Below, in pieces: positions 20,626 through 30,050 of a stretch of DNA of 64,000 nt (within the stretch, counting starts at the first letter, position 1; each line of letters starts with the position of its first letter). The notes below the pieces were generated by a model. That model was not told where the DNA came from and did not search any database. It saw only the letters and a list, made by a program, of their open reading frames with translations. The DNA is from an uncultured Pelagibacteraceae bacterium. Its GTDB lineage: Bacteria > Pseudomonadota > Alphaproteobacteria > Pelagibacterales > Pelagibacteraceae. The position numbers and the translations under genes were made by a program. The stretch is from contig CACHJZ010000002.1 in assembly GCA_902580275.1 (NCBI GenBank), positions 124,001-188,000 on the forward strand. Direction: 5' to 3'.

Positions 20626-21268
20626 TCCTGTAGGATTGAGACTAGGTATTAATAGAGGTTGGGACTCAGTCTGGTACGCTAAGAAAAAAGATTTTGGTAA
20701 TTTTCTCATTGAGGATTTTAAAATTAGAGAATACATAAAAAAAAATGTAATCAATTCAGGTGTCTCAAAAGTTATGATTGAAAGAACTTCAAAAAAATGT
20801 TTCGTAACAATCTATACATCAAGGCCTGGTTTTGTAATTGGAAAAAAAGGAAGTGACATAGAAAAAATCAAGAATAAATTATCAGCATTAACGACGAACG
20901 AAGTTAATTTAAATATTAAAGAGGTTAAAAAACCAGAAACTAATAGCTACCTTGTAGCGGAAAATATTGCTCAACAACTTGTTAAAAGAGTATCTTATAG
21001 AAGAGCAATGAAGAGATCAATGCAATCAGCACTAAGACTTGGCGCTAAAGGAATAAAGGTTTCAGTAAGTGGTAGATTGGGTGGAAATGAAATAGCAAGA
21101 ACAGAATGGCTTAGAGATGGCAGTATACCATCTCACACATTGAGGGCAGATATAGATTATGCAGAAGCGGAAGCTCTTACAACATATGGAATAATTGGAA
21201 TAAAAGTTTGGATTTATAAAGGAGAAATATTTTCAAAAGAATTTAGCCAGGAGACAAATAAAAAATAA
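20609..21268 (+). CDS. rpsC: 30S ribosomal protein S3
   Basis: S3 forms part of the mRNA entry channel. The 219-residue product starts [20 protein letters not shown], followed by a KH domain with the GKKGSDI-type loop ([16 protein letters not shown]) and a C-terminal domain with [20 protein letters not shown]. It overlaps rplV by 17 bases and is followed by rplP two bases after its stop. Confidence 0.98.
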   Translation: MGQKVNPVGLRLGINRGWDSVWYAKKKDFGNFLIEDFKIREYIKKNVINSGVSKVMIERTSKKCFVTIYTSRPGFVIGKKGSDIEKIKNKLSALTTNEVNLNIKEVKKPETNSYLVAENIAQQLVKRVSYRRAMKRSMQSALRLGAKGIKVSVSGRLGGNEIARTEWLRDGSIPSHTLRADIDYAEAEALTTYGIIGIKVWIYKGEIFSKEFSQETNKK

Positions 21269-21270
21269 TT

Positions 21271-21681
21271 ATGTTACAACCAACTAGAACAAAATTTAGA
21301 AAAGCACATAAGGGAAGAATCCATGGGAATGCCTCCAGATGTAATTTTATGAATTATGGAGCATTTGGTTTAAAAGCGATGTCACCAGATAGAGTCATAT
21401 CTAAACAGATTGAGGCTGCAAGAGTTGCTTTAACAAGGCATATGAAAAGGCAAGGGAGAGTATGGACAAGAGTATTTCCTAATATTCCAGTTTCAAAAAA
21501 ACCTACCGAGGTAAGAATGGGAAAAGGTAAAGGATCCCCGGAATTTTGGGCATGCAGGGTGAAACCTGGTAGAATTTTATTCGAGGTTGATGGAGTATCA
21601 GAACAAATTGCAAAAGAGGCCTTATATAAAGCATCTGCAAAATTACCAATTAAAACTAAATTTATAAAAAGGTTTGCGTAG
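21271..21681 (+). CDS. rplP: 50S ribosomal protein L16
   Basis: L16 organises the A-site tRNA channel in the 50S. The 136-residue product starts [19 protein letters not shown] and includes [13 protein letters not shown], the [14 protein letters not shown] stretch [11 protein letters not shown] and [16 protein letters not shown]. Length and motifs are normal. Its TAG shares a base with the GTG start of rpmC, so translation is probably coupled. Confidence 0.98.
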   Translation: MLQPTRTKFRKAHKGRIHGNASRCNFMNYGAFGLKAMSPDRVISKQIEAARVALTRHMKRQGRVWTRVFPNIPVSKKPTEVRMGKGKGSPEFWACRVKPGRILFEVDGVSEQIAKEALYKASAKLPIKTKFIKRFA

Positions 21682-21872
21682 TGAAAAAGAAAGATACAAA
21701 AAAAATGAATAAAGAACAGGCTTTAAAAGACCTAGATAAGCTTAAAAAAGATTTATTTAATTTTAGATTTCAAAAAGTTAATGGTCAATTAACAAATCCA
21801 TCTAAAATAAATATAATTAAAAAAAATATAGCAAGACTTAAAACAATAATTGACAGGAAAGCAAATGCCTAA
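21681..21872 (+). CDS. rpmC: 50S ribosomal protein L29
   Basis: L29 is a small helical hairpin near the tunnel exit. The 63-residue product contains the family core KDLFNFRFQKVNGQLTNPS and a basic C-terminal helix ending in IDRKANA. The start is a GTG overlapping the rplP stop; an internal ATG at 21705 (MNKEQALKDL) is an alternative. Its end overlaps rpsQ by 8 bases. Confidence 0.93.
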   Translation: MKKKDTKKMNKEQALKDLDKLKKDLFNFRFQKVNGQLTNPSKINIIKKNIARLKTIIDRKANA

Positions 21873-22101
21873 AAAAGTTTTACATGGTGTAGTTGTTAGT
21901 GATAAAGAAAATAAAACAATTAAAGTTATGATCGAAAGAAAATATCAACACCCATTGTTTAAAAAAGTAGTTAAAAGTAAAAAAAAATATAGTGCTCATG
22001 ATGAGAATAATAAATTTAAAGTTGGTGATAAAGTTTCAATTATAGAATGCAAACCTTACTCAAAAAATAAAAAATTTGAAGTTATAGAGGATAAAAGATG
22101 A
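21865..22101 (+). CDS. rpsQ: 30S ribosomal protein S17
   Basis: S17 binds 16S rRNA early in 30S assembly. The ATG at 21865 gives a 78-residue product starting [19 protein letters not shown], as expected for the family; a longer frame would start inside rpmC. The core [21 protein letters not shown] and the [19 protein letters not shown] segment are present. It overlaps rplN by 4 bases (ATGA). Confidence 0.95.
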   Translation: MPKKVLHGVVVSDKENKTIKVMIERKYQHPLFKKVVKSKKKYSAHDENNKFKVGDKVSIIECKPYSKNKKFEVIEDKR

Positions 22102-22466
22102 TACAAATACAAACTGAACTATTAGTTGCAGATAATACTGGCGCTAAAAGAATAGAATGCATAAAAGTTCTTGGAGGATCAAAAAGAAGGTATGCCAGCA
22201 TTGGAGATACAATTGTAATTGCCGTCAAAGAAGCAATCCCTAAAGGGAAAGTAAAAAAAGGATCTGTACATAAAGCGGTTGTTGTTAGAGTAAAGAAAGG
22301 TATTCATAGAGATGACGGTTCAAAAGTAAAATTTGATAATAATGCAGCTGTATTAGTTGATGACAAAGGTGAACCAGTCGGTACAAGGATTTTTGGACCA
22401 GTAACAAGAGAATTAAGAAGTAGAGGACAAATGAAAATAATTTCTTTGGCGCCAGAGGTTTTATAA
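22098..22466 (+). CDS. rplN: 50S ribosomal protein L14
   Basis: The 122-residue L14 starts [19 protein letters not shown] and contains the signature region [20 protein letters not shown] and the [13 protein letters not shown] block. L14 contributes to intersubunit bridges. It opens the spc gene set and overlaps rpsQ by 4 bases, showing that the S10 and spc operons are fused without a promoter gap. Confidence 0.98.
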   Translation: MIQIQTELLVADNTGAKRIECIKVLGGSKRRYASIGDTIVIAVKEAIPKGKVKKGSVHKAVVVRVKKGIHRDDGSKVKFDNNAAVLVDDKGEPVGTRIFGPVTRELRSRGQMKIISLAPEVL

Positions 22467-22714
22467 TGAATATTAAAAAAGGCAGTAAAGTGAAAATTTT
22501 GGTTGGGAAAGATAGAAATAAAGAAGGTGAAGTAATCGAAATTAATAGACCACAATTTAGAGCAAAGGTTAAAGGTCTTAATATGATAAAGAAACATATT
22601 AAAACAACAAAAGAAAAAAAAGGTGGGATTTTTGAAAAAGAAAATTTTATAAACTTATCTAACCTTGTAGTTATTGATAATGAAAAACAAAAAAAAATTA
22701 AAACAAAAAAATGA
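22466..22714 (+). CDS. rplX: 50S ribosomal protein L24
   Basis: L24 initiates 50S assembly. The 82-residue product has the KOW-type start [20 protein letters not shown] and the core [23 protein letters not shown]. It is shorter than E. coli L24 (104 residues) because the C-terminal part is trimmed. It overlaps rplN by one base and rplE by 4 bases. Confidence 0.94.
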   Translation: MNIKKGSKVKILVGKDRNKEGEVIEINRPQFRAKVKGLNMIKKHIKTTKEKKGGIFEKENFINLSNLVVIDNEKQKKIKTKK

Positions 22715-23265
22715 TACCAAGATTGAAAGAATTATATAGCAAACAAATTCAAGTTGATTTAAAAAATCAATTTGGTCTAAAAAACATATTAATGGTACCA
22801 AAAATACACAAAGTGGTTATAAATATGGGACTAGGAGTCGATGGTAATGACAGTAAAATCTTAAAATCATGTGAAGAGGATCTCGGAAAAATAACAGGAC
22901 AAAAACCAGTTACAACAAAATTTAAGAAATCAATTTCAAATTTTAAAACAAGAAAAAACACGAATGCTGGTCTTAAAGTAACATTAAGAAAAGATAAAAT
23001 GTATGAATTTATTGATAGAATGGTGAATATTGCCCTTCCAAGAATTAAAGATTTTAGAGGATTACCGACCAAAGGTTTTGATAAATTTGGTAATTATACT
23101 TTTGGTGTTAAAGAGCACATAATATTTCCTGAGGTTAACTTTGACAAAGTTGAAAAAATTAGAGGTTTAGATATCTCTATAATAATACTCTCAAAAAACA
23201 AAGATCATAGTTTAGAACTGCTTAAGAAATTTAATTTTCCATTTAAAAATGAAAGGAGTAATTAA
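22711..23265 (+). CDS. rplE: 50S ribosomal protein L5
   Basis: L5 binds 5S rRNA in the central protuberance and contacts the P-site tRNA. The 184-residue product shows [29 protein letters not shown] and the C-terminal [15 protein letters not shown] region, all typical. Start ATG overlaps rplX by 4 bases. In E. coli S8 represses translation by binding near the rplE start; the overlap with rplX does not obviously preserve that structure. Confidence 0.97.
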   Translation: MIPRLKELYSKQIQVDLKNQFGLKNILMVPKIHKVVINMGLGVDGNDSKILKSCEEDLGKITGQKPVTTKFKKSISNFKTRKNTNAGLKVTLRKDKMYEFIDRMVNIALPRIKDFRGLPTKGFDKFGNYTFGVKEHIIFPEVNFDKVEKIRGLDISIIILSKNKDHSLELLKKFNFPFKNERSN

Positions 23266-23267
23266 TA

Positions 23268-23573
23268 ATGGCTAAACTTAGTGCAATTAATAAAAATAAT
23301 AAAAGAATAAAACTTTCTAATAGATTGTATAATAAAAGGGCAAGTCTTAAAAAAATTATCATGAATAAAAAACTTCCACTTGAAGAAAGATTTAAAGCTC
23401 AACAAAAACTATCGAAATTACCAAGAAATTCAGCAAAAGTTAGAGTTATGAATCGTTGTCAGATTACAGGAAGACCGCATGGTGTGTATAGAAAACTAAA
23501 AATTTCAAGAATAGCTCTTAGAAAACTAGGTCTTGAAGGTAAAATACCAGGAATGGTTAAATCAAGTTGGTAG
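23268..23573 (+). CDS. rpsN: 30S ribosomal protein S14
   Basis: The 101-residue product is the long, zinc-free S14 form: no CxxC pairs are present, and the C-terminal part reads [20 protein letters not shown] then [18 protein letters not shown], ending VKSSW. S14 is assembled late into the 30S head. It starts 2 bases after the rplE stop with a GGAG-type ribosome binding site (AAAGGAG, upstream in the rplE end). Confidence 0.97.
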   Translation: MAKLSAINKNNKRIKLSNRLYNKRASLKKIIMNKKLPLEERFKAQQKLSKLPRNSAKVRVMNRCQITGRPHGVYRKLKISRIALRKLGLEGKIPGMVKSSW

Positions 23574-23583
23574 AAAGGAAATT

Positions 23584-23979
23584 ATGAGTTTAAGTGATCC
23601 AATAGGTGATATGTTAGCAAGAATTAAAAATTCTCAGACGAGAAGTCAAAAAAAAGTTGAAATGCCTTCATCGAAATTTAAAACAAAAATTGCGGAAGTT
23701 TTAAAGGAAGAGGGTTTTATTATAGATTATAAAGTAGAGGAGATTGATAAAAAGCATAATTTAGTTATTTTATTAAAATATAATTTTGGAAATCCTGTAA
23801 TAAGCACAATAGAGAGAGTTTCAAAACCAGGAAGAAGAATTTTTTCAAGCGCTGAAAGTCTACCTAAAATAAATAACGGATTAGGTATAGCAATCATATC
23901 TACACCGAAAGGTGTGATGACAGATGTTAATGCAAGAAAGCAAAAAATTGGTGGGGAAATAATTTGTAAGGTATTTTAA
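23584..23979 (+). CDS. rpsH: 30S ribosomal protein S8
   Basis: S8 is a primary 16S rRNA binder in the platform. The ATG at 23584 gives 131 residues beginning MSLSDPIGDMLARIKNSQ, the family consensus; a longer frame would begin inside rpsN. An AAAGGAA just before it can serve as ribosome binding site. The C-terminal block GLGIAIISTPKGVMTDVNAR is intact. It overlaps rplF by one base. Confidence 0.97.
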   Translation: MSLSDPIGDMLARIKNSQTRSQKKVEMPSSKFKTKIAEVLKEEGFIIDYKVEEIDKKHNLVILLKYNFGNPVISTIERVSKPGRRIFSSAESLPKINNGLGIAIISTPKGVMTDVNARKQKIGGEIICKVF

Positions 23980-24518
23980 TGTCGAAAATTGGTAAAATAA
24001 GTATATCTATACCTGAAAAAGTTAAAGTAGCATTATCAGGCAATAATGTGAATGTTGAGGGACCTTTTGGAAAAAAATCATTGTTTATTGATATTGATAA
24101 TTTTGATTTAAAAATAAATGATGGAAAAAATATATCAATAAAGCCAAAAAAAAACGATCAAGATTCAAAAAGGTTATGGGGTATGAATAGAAGTTTATTA
24201 AATAATGCAATTATAGGTGCTGACAAAGGCTATGAAAAAATTCTAGAACTAGTAGGAGTAGGTTATCGTGCTGCTATTAAAGGAAGTCAATTAAATCTGC
24301 AACTAGGATTTAGCCATGATATAAATTTTGATATTCCTAAAAATATTAAAATAGTTGTTGAAAAACAAACCACAATTAAAATTTCTGGTATTGACAAACA
24401 AGAAGTTGGTATGATTGCGTCAAAAATTAAATCTCTAAGACCACCAGAGCCATACAAAGGAAAAGGTATTAAGGAAAAAGGTCAATATATTTTAAGAAAA
24501 GAGGGTAAAAAGAAATAA
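23979..24518 (+). CDS. rplF: 50S ribosomal protein L6
   Basis: L6 lies near the factor-binding site. The 179-residue protein has two tandem repeats and ends with the conserved [19 protein letters not shown] then RKEGKKK. The middle block [21 protein letters not shown] precedes VGYRAAIKG. One-base overlaps occur at both ends (rpsH, rplR). Confidence 0.97.
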   Translation: MSKIGKISISIPEKVKVALSGNNVNVEGPFGKKSLFIDIDNFDLKINDGKNISIKPKKNDQDSKRLWGMNRSLLNNAIIGADKGYEKILELVGVGYRAAIKGSQLNLQLGFSHDINFDIPKNIKIVVEKQTTIKISGIDKQEVGMIASKIKSLRPPEPYKGKGIKEKGQYILRKEGKKK

Positions 24519-24871
24519 TGAAACTTACTGCATCAATTAGAAGAAAATTTAGGGTTAGAAATAAATTAAAAAAAGTTTCTAAAAAAGATAGACTTAGACT
24601 CTCGATTTCTAGATCGTCTAAAAATATTTCTGCACAAATAATAGATGATAAAAATCAATCAACAGTCTTATCGGCCTCATCAAATCAAAAAGATATGAGA
24701 GAAATCAAAAAAAATAAAACTGATCTTTCTATTATTGTTGCAGAAAAACTTGCAAAAAAAGCACAAGAAAAAAATATTACGAATATTTATTTCGATAGGG
24801 GTGTATACAAATATCATGGCCGTATAAAAGTTTTTGCTGAAACTCTTAGAAAAAATGGAATGAAATTTTAA
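24518..24871 (+). CDS. rplR: 50S ribosomal protein L18
   Basis: L18 binds 5S rRNA together with L5. The 117-residue product starts [19 protein letters not shown], contains [19 protein letters not shown] and ends in the conserved [24 protein letters not shown] segment and RKNGMKF. Two bases separate it from rpsE. Confidence 0.96.
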   Translation: MKLTASIRRKFRVRNKLKKVSKKDRLRLSISRSSKNISAQIIDDKNQSTVLSASSNQKDMREIKKNKTDLSIIVAEKLAKKAQEKNITNIYFDRGVYKYHGRIKVFAETLRKNGMKF

Positions 24872-24873
24872 TT

Positions 24874-25374
24874 ATGGAAAAAAATATAGAATTTGTTGAA
24901 AAGTTAGTCCATATAAATAGAATAACTAAGGTAGTAAAAGGGGGAAGACGATTTGGTTTTTCTGCACTAGTAGTAGTAGGCAATCAAAATGGAAAAATTG
25001 GTGTAGCTCACGCAAAAGCAAAGCAGGTTCCTGATGCAATTAAAAAAGCAAATGAATTAGCCAGGAGAAACCTAATTCAGATTCCTTTAAGAGAAGGAAG
25101 AACTATTCATCACGATATATATGGTAAAGATGGGGCAGGTAGAATAAAATTAAGATCAGCACCTAAAGGGACAGGAATTATTGCTGGAGGTCCTGTTCGT
25201 GCAGTATGTGAAGTATTAGGAATAAAAGATATTGTTGCAAAATCTTTAGGAACCGCAAATCCACATAATGTAATTAGAGCTTGTATGAAAGCTTTATTAA
25301 AACAAATTTCACCAAAGCAAATATCTAATATTAGAAATAAAAAAATTTCTGAAATAATTGAAAAAAGAGGATAA
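24874..25374 (+). CDS. rpsE: 30S ribosomal protein S5
   Basis: S5 shapes the mRNA entry and affects decoding accuracy. The 166-residue product contains the double-stranded RNA-binding-like block [20 protein letters not shown] and the C-terminal [20 protein letters not shown] and [12 protein letters not shown] segments. rplO starts 2 bases after the stop, so rpmD (L30), usually located between rpsE and rplO, is not present here. Confidence 0.97.
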   Translation: MEKNIEFVEKLVHINRITKVVKGGRRFGFSALVVVGNQNGKIGVAHAKAKQVPDAIKKANELARRNLIQIPLREGRTIHHDIYGKDGAGRIKLRSAPKGTGIIAGGPVRAVCEVLGIKDIVAKSLGTANPHNVIRACMKALLKQISPKQISNIRNKKISEIIEKRG

Positions 25375-25375
25375 A

Positions 25376-25828
25376 ATGCATCTTAACTCAACATCTCCAA
25401 TTAAGGAAAAAAAAATTAGACCTGGTAGAGGAATTGGTTCAGGAAAAGGAAAAACTTCTGGCAGAGGTCACAAAGGACAAAAATCTAGAAGAGGTGTCGC
25501 AATCAAAAGCTTTGAAGGTGGACAGATGCCACTTTATAGAAGATTACCGAAAAGAGGATTTAATCCAATAAAAAAAGATTTTATAATTTCATTTAATATT
25601 GAAAAAATCCAAAAATTAATTGATACAAAAAAAATTAAAAATTCGGATAAAATTAATTTAGCTTTGCTGAAGAAATTAAAAATTGTTAACAAAAAGATTA
25701 AAAAAATCAAAATTTTAGGTAACGGTGAAATTAAAGACAAAATCGATCTTGAGGTAGATTTCATATCAAAATCTGTGAAAGAAAAGCTATCTAAAAATGG
25801 GAGTACTGTTAAAATTAAAAGTATTTAA
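25376..25828 (+). CDS. rplO: 50S ribosomal protein L15
   Basis: L15 is a late 50S assembly protein. The ATG at 25376 gives 150 residues beginning MHLNSTSP; an earlier in-frame start would overlap rpsE. The glycine- and lysine-rich N-terminal extension [20 protein letters not shown] and [13 protein letters not shown] are characteristic. The C-terminal half is lysine/isoleucine rich and diverged. It overlaps secY by one base. Confidence 0.95.
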   Translation: MHLNSTSPIKEKKIRPGRGIGSGKGKTSGRGHKGQKSRRGVAIKSFEGGQMPLYRRLPKRGFNPIKKDFIISFNIEKIQKLIDTKKIKNSDKINLALLKKLKIVNKKIKKIKILGNGEIKDKIDLEVDFISKSVKEKLSKNGSTVKIKSI

Positions 25829-27108
25829 TGAGCGCAAGTACAACTTCAAACGACTTAAGAAACAGGATACTGTTTACAATATTTATTTTGTCAATATATA
25901 GACTGGGTACGTTTGTTCCTTTACCTGGTATAGATCCTGAGCAGCTTCAGATTATGATGGAGGGAAATCAAAAAGGTTTGCTAGGAATGTTTAATGTATT
26001 TGCTGGTGGCGCAATAAGTAGAATGGCTATTTTTGCTTTGGGAATAATGCCATATATTTCCTCCTCTATTATTGTTCAGCTATTAACAGGAGTTTCTGAC
26101 TACTTTAAAAATCTTAAAAATCAAGGTGAAATGGGTAGAAAAAAAATTACTCAAATTACAAGGTATGGAACAGTATTATTGGGGACTATTCAAGGATACG
26201 GGTTAGCTGTTGGTTTAGAGTCTTCAGCAAATCTTGTGATAAATCCAGGTGTTTTTTTTAAAATATCAACAGTTACGACAATTGTTGCAGGAACAATCTT
26301 CTTAATGTGGCTTGGAGAACAAATTACACAAAGAGGTATAGGAAGCGGTATATCCTTGATTATTTTTTCTGGCATTGTTGCAGAAATACCTAGAGCTCTG
26401 GTAACAACATTTGAGCTTGGTAAAACAGGTGCGATATCTGGATTTATGATATTTATGATAATAGTTTTATTAATAGGTACAATCATGTTCATTGTATTTA
26501 TGGAAAGAGCCTTAAGAAAAATCCTAATTAATTATCCTAAAAGACAAATGGGGAATAAAATATACGGAGGTGACTCTTCACATTTGCCCTTAAAAATAAA
26601 TGCAGCAGGTGTTATACCTGCTATATTTGCCTCAGCCTTACTCCTTTTGCCTGTAACATTTTCTAATTTTAGTGTTTCTCAAAATGAAACCTTTTTAAAT
26701 ATTTCGTCTTTTTTTTCTCAAGGACAACCCCTGTACATGATATTATATGCATCAGGTATTATATTTTTTACTTTTTTTTATACATCAATTGTTTTTAATC
26801 CAAATGAAACAGCCGAAAATTTAAGAAAGTATGGTGGATTTATACCTGGCATAAGACCCGGTGATAGTACAGCAATGTACATAGATAATATTTTAACTAA
26901 ACTGACAACTATTGGTGCACTTTATTTAACTTTAGTTTGTTTAATGCCGGAATTTTTAATTGCAAATTATCCTATTCCTTTTTACCTAGGTGGTACTTCA
27001 ATTTTAATTGTAGTTGTTGTAGCGATAGATACTGTAACACAAATACAAACAAGAATGATGAGTTCACAATACGAACAATTAATTAAAAAAACAAAATTTG
27101 GTAAATAG
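25828..27108 (+). CDS. secY: Preprotein translocase subunit SecY
   Basis: SecY forms the protein-conducting channel of the inner membrane with SecE and SecG. The 426-residue product has about ten hydrophobic spans. Features include the plug-side segment YRLGTFVPLPGIDP, the NQGEMGRKKITQITRYGT cytoplasmic loop, and the ribosome/SecA-binding loop near residue 225-245 with RRALRKILINYPKR-like RALRKILINYPKRQ. The motif GFIPGIRPGDST is intact. The ATG overlaps the rplO stop. Confidence 0.97.
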   Translation: MSASTTSNDLRNRILFTIFILSIYRLGTFVPLPGIDPEQLQIMMEGNQKGLLGMFNVFAGGAISRMAIFALGIMPYISSSIIVQLLTGVSDYFKNLKNQGEMGRKKITQITRYGTVLLGTIQGYGLAVGLESSANLVINPGVFFKISTVTTIVAGTIFLMWLGEQITQRGIGSGISLIIFSGIVAEIPRALVTTFELGKTGAISGFMIFMIIVLLIGTIMFIVFMERALRKILINYPKRQMGNKIYGGDSSHLPLKINAAGVIPAIFASALLLLPVTFSNFSVSQNETFLNISSFFSQGQPLYMILYASGIIFFTFFYTSIVFNPNETAENLRKYGGFIPGIRPGDSTAMYIDNILTKLTTIGALYLTLVCLMPEFLIANYPIPFYLGGTSILIVVVVAIDTVTQIQTRMMSSQYEQLIKKTKFGK

Positions 27109-27112
27109 TTAA

Positions 27113-27676
27113 GTGAACATAATAATTTTTGGTCCTCCAGGTGCAGGTAAAGGAACACAGGCTAAATTTTTGGTAAAAAGACTAAATAGTTTTCAGATAT
27201 CAACAGGTGATATGTTAAGGAAAGAAATTGAGAAAAATACAGATATTGGAAAAAAAATTATTAATAATATGAATGAGGGAAAATTTGTAGATGATGAAAT
27301 AGTAAATAAACTTCTCGAATATATAATTTTTAACCCTCAAAAAAAAAATAAATTAATTTTCGATGGTTATCCAAGAACAATAAATCAAGCCAAGAATTTA
27401 GATAAATTATTGAATAAATCAGATCAAAAAATTAATCATATTTTTTTTCTTAATGTAAATAAAAACTCGATAATCAAAAGAATTGAAAAAAGAAAAATTT
27501 TAGAAAAACGGACAGATGATAATGAAGATACAATTTTAAAAAGATATGATACTTATATGGAGGTCACAAAACCTGTCTTAGATTACTATTCAAAAAACGA
27601 AAATTTTCACGAAATTGATGGATCTATAGAAATAGACAGAATTTCACAAAAAATTGAGGAAATACTTAAGGTTTGA
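27113..27676 (+). CDS. adk: Adenylate kinase (short-lid type)
   Basis: Adenylate kinase interconverts ATP plus AMP with two ADP. The 187-residue protein has the P loop FGPPGAGKGTQAKFL at residues 5-19, the AMP-binding QISTGDMLR and the LIFDGYPRTINQA segment. The lid between about residues 120 and 135 is short (KRKILEKRTDDNED) and has no zinc cysteines, a variant common in alphaproteobacteria. The start is a GTG at 27113. It follows secY by 4 bases, the usual alphaproteobacterial spc order. Confidence 0.96.
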   Translation: MNIIIFGPPGAGKGTQAKFLVKRLNSFQISTGDMLRKEIEKNTDIGKKIINNMNEGKFVDDEIVNKLLEYIIFNPQKKNKLIFDGYPRTINQAKNLDKLLNKSDQKINHIFFLNVNKNSIIKRIEKRKILEKRTDDNEDTILKRYDTYMEVTKPVLDYYSKNENFHEIDGSIEIDRISQKIEEILKV

Positions 27677-27680
27677 GACA

Positions 27681-27708
27681 TTGACTTTGAGTTTTCTTCT
27701 TATATAAA
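27681..27708 (+). promoter_or_regulatory. Putative promoter for rpsM-rpsK-rpoA-rplQ
   Basis: TTGACT (27681-27686) and TATAAA (27703-27708) are spaced by 16 bases in the 55-base adk-rpsM gap, predicting a start near 27715 and a short leader of about 17 bases. It would give the alpha gene set its own promoter. Sequence match only. Confidence 0.55.
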
Positions 27709-27731
27709 AGGTTAAATTTTAATCACAATAT

Positions 27732-28115
27732 ATGGCTCGTATAGCAGGTGTTAACATACCACAAAATAAAATTGTAGAAGTTGGATTAACTTATATCCAC
27801 GGTATTGGTGACAAATTCTCAAAACAAATTTGTAAAGATTTAGAAATACCTAAAGATAAAAGAGTTAATGATCTATCAGATGACCAGATACTAAAAATAA
27901 GAGAATATATTGATAAGAACTTTACAGTAGAAGGGGATCTAAGAAGGGAAACTTCATTAAGCATAAAGAGATTAATAGACTTAGCGTGTTATCGAGGTTC
28001 TAGGCATAAAAAAAAATTACCTGTGAGAGGTCAACGTACCAGATGTAATGCGAGAACTAGAAAAGGTAAAGCCATAGCCATTGCTGGTAAAAAACTTACG
28101 CCATTAAAAAAATAA
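27732..28115 (+). CDS. rpsM: 30S ribosomal protein S13
   Basis: S13 contacts the P-site tRNA and the 50S bridge. The 127-residue product starts [20 protein letters not shown] and includes the helix-two-turn-helix region and the conserved [20 protein letters not shown] and NARTRKGKA tail that touches tRNA. rpmJ, sometimes just upstream in other bacteria, is not present at this place. rpsK begins 4 bases later. Confidence 0.97.
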   Translation: MARIAGVNIPQNKIVEVGLTYIHGIGDKFSKQICKDLEIPKDKRVNDLSDDQILKIREYIDKNFTVEGDLRRETSLSIKRLIDLACYRGSRHKKKLPVRGQRTRCNARTRKGKAIAIAGKKLTPLKK

Positions 28116-28119
28116 AAGT

Positions 28120-28554
28120 ATGAGTACTGAAAAAAAAGATCAAAAAGAAAAAGAAGTCAAATCAGTAAAAAAAAGTACATATTCAAAAAAGAAAAAAACA
28201 AAAAAGAATATTCTTAATGGAAAAGCTTTCGTTTTATCAACTTTCAATAATACTATAATTTCGATCTCTGATACAAATGGAAATGTTGTTTCATGGTCAT
28301 CTGCTGGACAAAAGGGATTTAAAGGATCGAGAAAATCAACACCCTATGCAGCCCAAGTTGCTGCAGATTCAGCCGCCGCTAAAGCTTTAGAGTATGGTAT
28401 GAAAACTTTGACTGTAGAAATCAAAGGTCCTGGTTCTGGAAGAGAAACTGCATTAAGAGCTTTACAAGCCAGAGGTTTTAAAATTTTATCAATTAAAGAT
28501 ACAACACCGTTACCACACAATGGTACAAGGCCACCAAAAAAAAGGAGAGTTTAA
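28120..28554 (+). CDS. rpsK: 30S ribosomal protein S11
   Basis: S11 lies on the platform next to mRNA. The 144-residue product has the conserved core [37 protein letters not shown] and the C-terminal [15 protein letters not shown]. About 30 lysine-rich residues at the N-terminus make it some 15 residues longer than E. coli S11. The chosen ATG follows rpsM by 4 bases; there is no better internal start. Confidence 0.96.
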   Translation: MSTEKKDQKEKEVKSVKKSTYSKKKKTKKNILNGKAFVLSTFNNTIISISDTNGNVVSWSSAGQKGFKGSRKSTPYAAQVAADSAAAKALEYGMKTLTVEIKGPGSGRETALRALQARGFKILSIKDTTPLPHNGTRPPKKRRV

Positions 28555-29583
28555 ATGGAAAGTATTGACGTAAATATTAAAAATTGGAAATCATTAATTA
28601 AACCACCAAAGTTAGATATTAAACTTAACGATGATAAATCTTTTGCTAAGATAACAGCAGAGCCTCTTGAAAAAGGTTATGGTCTTACATTAGGAAATTC
28701 TTTAAGACGTATACTTTTATCCTCTATAAGAGGAGCTGCAGTGACATCTATACAGATTGATGGTGTTCTCCATGAATTTAGTTCAATTAAAGGTGTTAGA
28801 GAAGACGTTACTGATATTGTTCTGAATATTAAATCTTTAGCTTTAAAAAGTCATTCTGAAGGAACTAAAAAACTTATTTTAGATGCCAAAGGCCCAGGTG
28901 AAATCAAAGCCTCTGATATATCAAAGGTAGCTGATATAGAAATATTGAATCCAGATTTAGTTATTTGCAATTTGGATGAAAAAACTAATTTTCATATGGA
29001 GATGAATGTAGGCACAGGAAAAGGTTATGTTTCTGCTGACATGAACAAACCTGAGGATCCTCCATTAGGCTTAATTCCAATAGACTCGCTTTATAGCCCT
29101 GTAAAAAGAGTTTCTTACTCTGTTAGTACCGCTAGAGAAGGAAAAGCTCTAGATTACGATAAATTAACTATGGAAGTAGAGACAAATGGTTCTATTTCAG
29201 CAGAAGACGCAGTAGCTTATGCTGCAAGAATATTTCAAGATCAATTAGGCATGTTCGTCAATTTTGATGAACCGCAAGAAGTTATAGTAAGAGATCAACC
29301 AACAGAACCAGAATTTAATAAAAATTTACTTAGAAAAGTAGATGAATTAGAACTTTCTGTAAGATCTATGAATTGTCTTAAAAATGATAATATTATTTAC
29401 ATTGGTGATTTGGTTCAAAAATCAGAAGGGGAGATGTTAAGAACACCAAATTTTGGAAGAAAATCTTTGAATGAAATTAAAGAAGTGCTAACTGGAATGT
29501 CATTATATTTGGGTATGGAAATACCAAACTGGCCACCTGATAACATCGCTGAATTATCCAAAAAACTTGAGGAAACAATATAA
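28555..29583 (+). CDS. rpoA: DNA-directed RNA polymerase alpha subunit
   Basis: Alpha dimers scaffold RNA polymerase assembly and contact activators. The 342-residue product has an N-terminal domain with [20 protein letters not shown] and [14 protein letters not shown], an acidic linker near residue 245, and a C-terminal domain with [20 protein letters not shown] and [18 protein letters not shown]. The ATG directly follows the rpsK stop and the TAA overlaps rplQ by one base. rpsD, between rpsK and rpoA in E. coli, is not here. Confidence 0.98.
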   Translation: MESIDVNIKNWKSLIKPPKLDIKLNDDKSFAKITAEPLEKGYGLTLGNSLRRILLSSIRGAAVTSIQIDGVLHEFSSIKGVREDVTDIVLNIKSLALKSHSEGTKKLILDAKGPGEIKASDISKVADIEILNPDLVICNLDEKTNFHMEMNVGTGKGYVSADMNKPEDPPLGLIPIDSLYSPVKRVSYSVSTAREGKALDYDKLTMEVETNGSISAEDAVAYAARIFQDQLGMFVNFDEPQEVIVRDQPTEPEFNKNLLRKVDELELSVRSMNCLKNDNIIYIGDLVQKSEGEMLRTPNFGRKSLNEIKEVLTGMSLYLGMEIPNWPPDNIAELSKKLEETI

Positions 29584-30032
29584 TGCGTCACAAGTTTGGA
29601 TATAAAAAACTTAATAGAACTTCAGAGCATAGAAAAGCATTAATAAAAAATATGCTAAATTCATTGATAAAATACGAGCAAATTAAAACAACTCTTCCAA
29701 AAGCAAAAGTTTTAAAACCTGAGGCAGATAAAATAATAACTTTAGGTAAGAAAGAAAATTTAAAAAACAAGAAAATACTAATCTCAAAGCTACAAGACAA
29801 AAACTCAGCATCTAAAGTTGTTAAAACATTGTCAAAAAGATATGTGAAAAGAAATGGTGGTTATACAAGAATTATAAAAGCTGGATTTAGATATGGTGAT
29901 AAGGCACCAATAGCAATAATAGAATTTGTAGATAGAGATGTTGAAGCAAAAAAAGTTGATAAAAAGAAAACTGAAGCTTTAAAAAATACAGAAAAACAAA
30001 AAAAAGAAGATAAAAAAGCAGCTTCAGCCTAA
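29583..30032 (+). CDS. rplQ: 50S ribosomal protein L17
   Basis: L17 lies near the exit tunnel. The 149-residue product starts [20 protein letters not shown] and has [21 protein letters not shown] tail of about 25 residues, rich in Lys, Glu and Ala, extends beyond the usual end. It closes the ribosomal cluster. The downstream gap holds a short AT hairpin (30040-30057) without a T run, so no clear terminator is visible. Confidence 0.97.
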   Translation: MRHKFGYKKLNRTSEHRKALIKNMLNSLIKYEQIKTTLPKAKVLKPEADKIITLGKKENLKNKKILISKLQDKNSASKVVKTLSKRYVKRNGGYTRIIKAGFRYGDKAPIAIIEFVDRDVEAKKVDKKKTEALKNTEKQKKEDKKAASA

Positions 30033-30050
30033 TATAGTCTTATCATTTTA

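Noticed and set aside
27113..27676. Adenylate kinase considered truncated
   Set aside because: The short lid is a known adenylate kinase variant, and all nucleotide-binding motifs are present.
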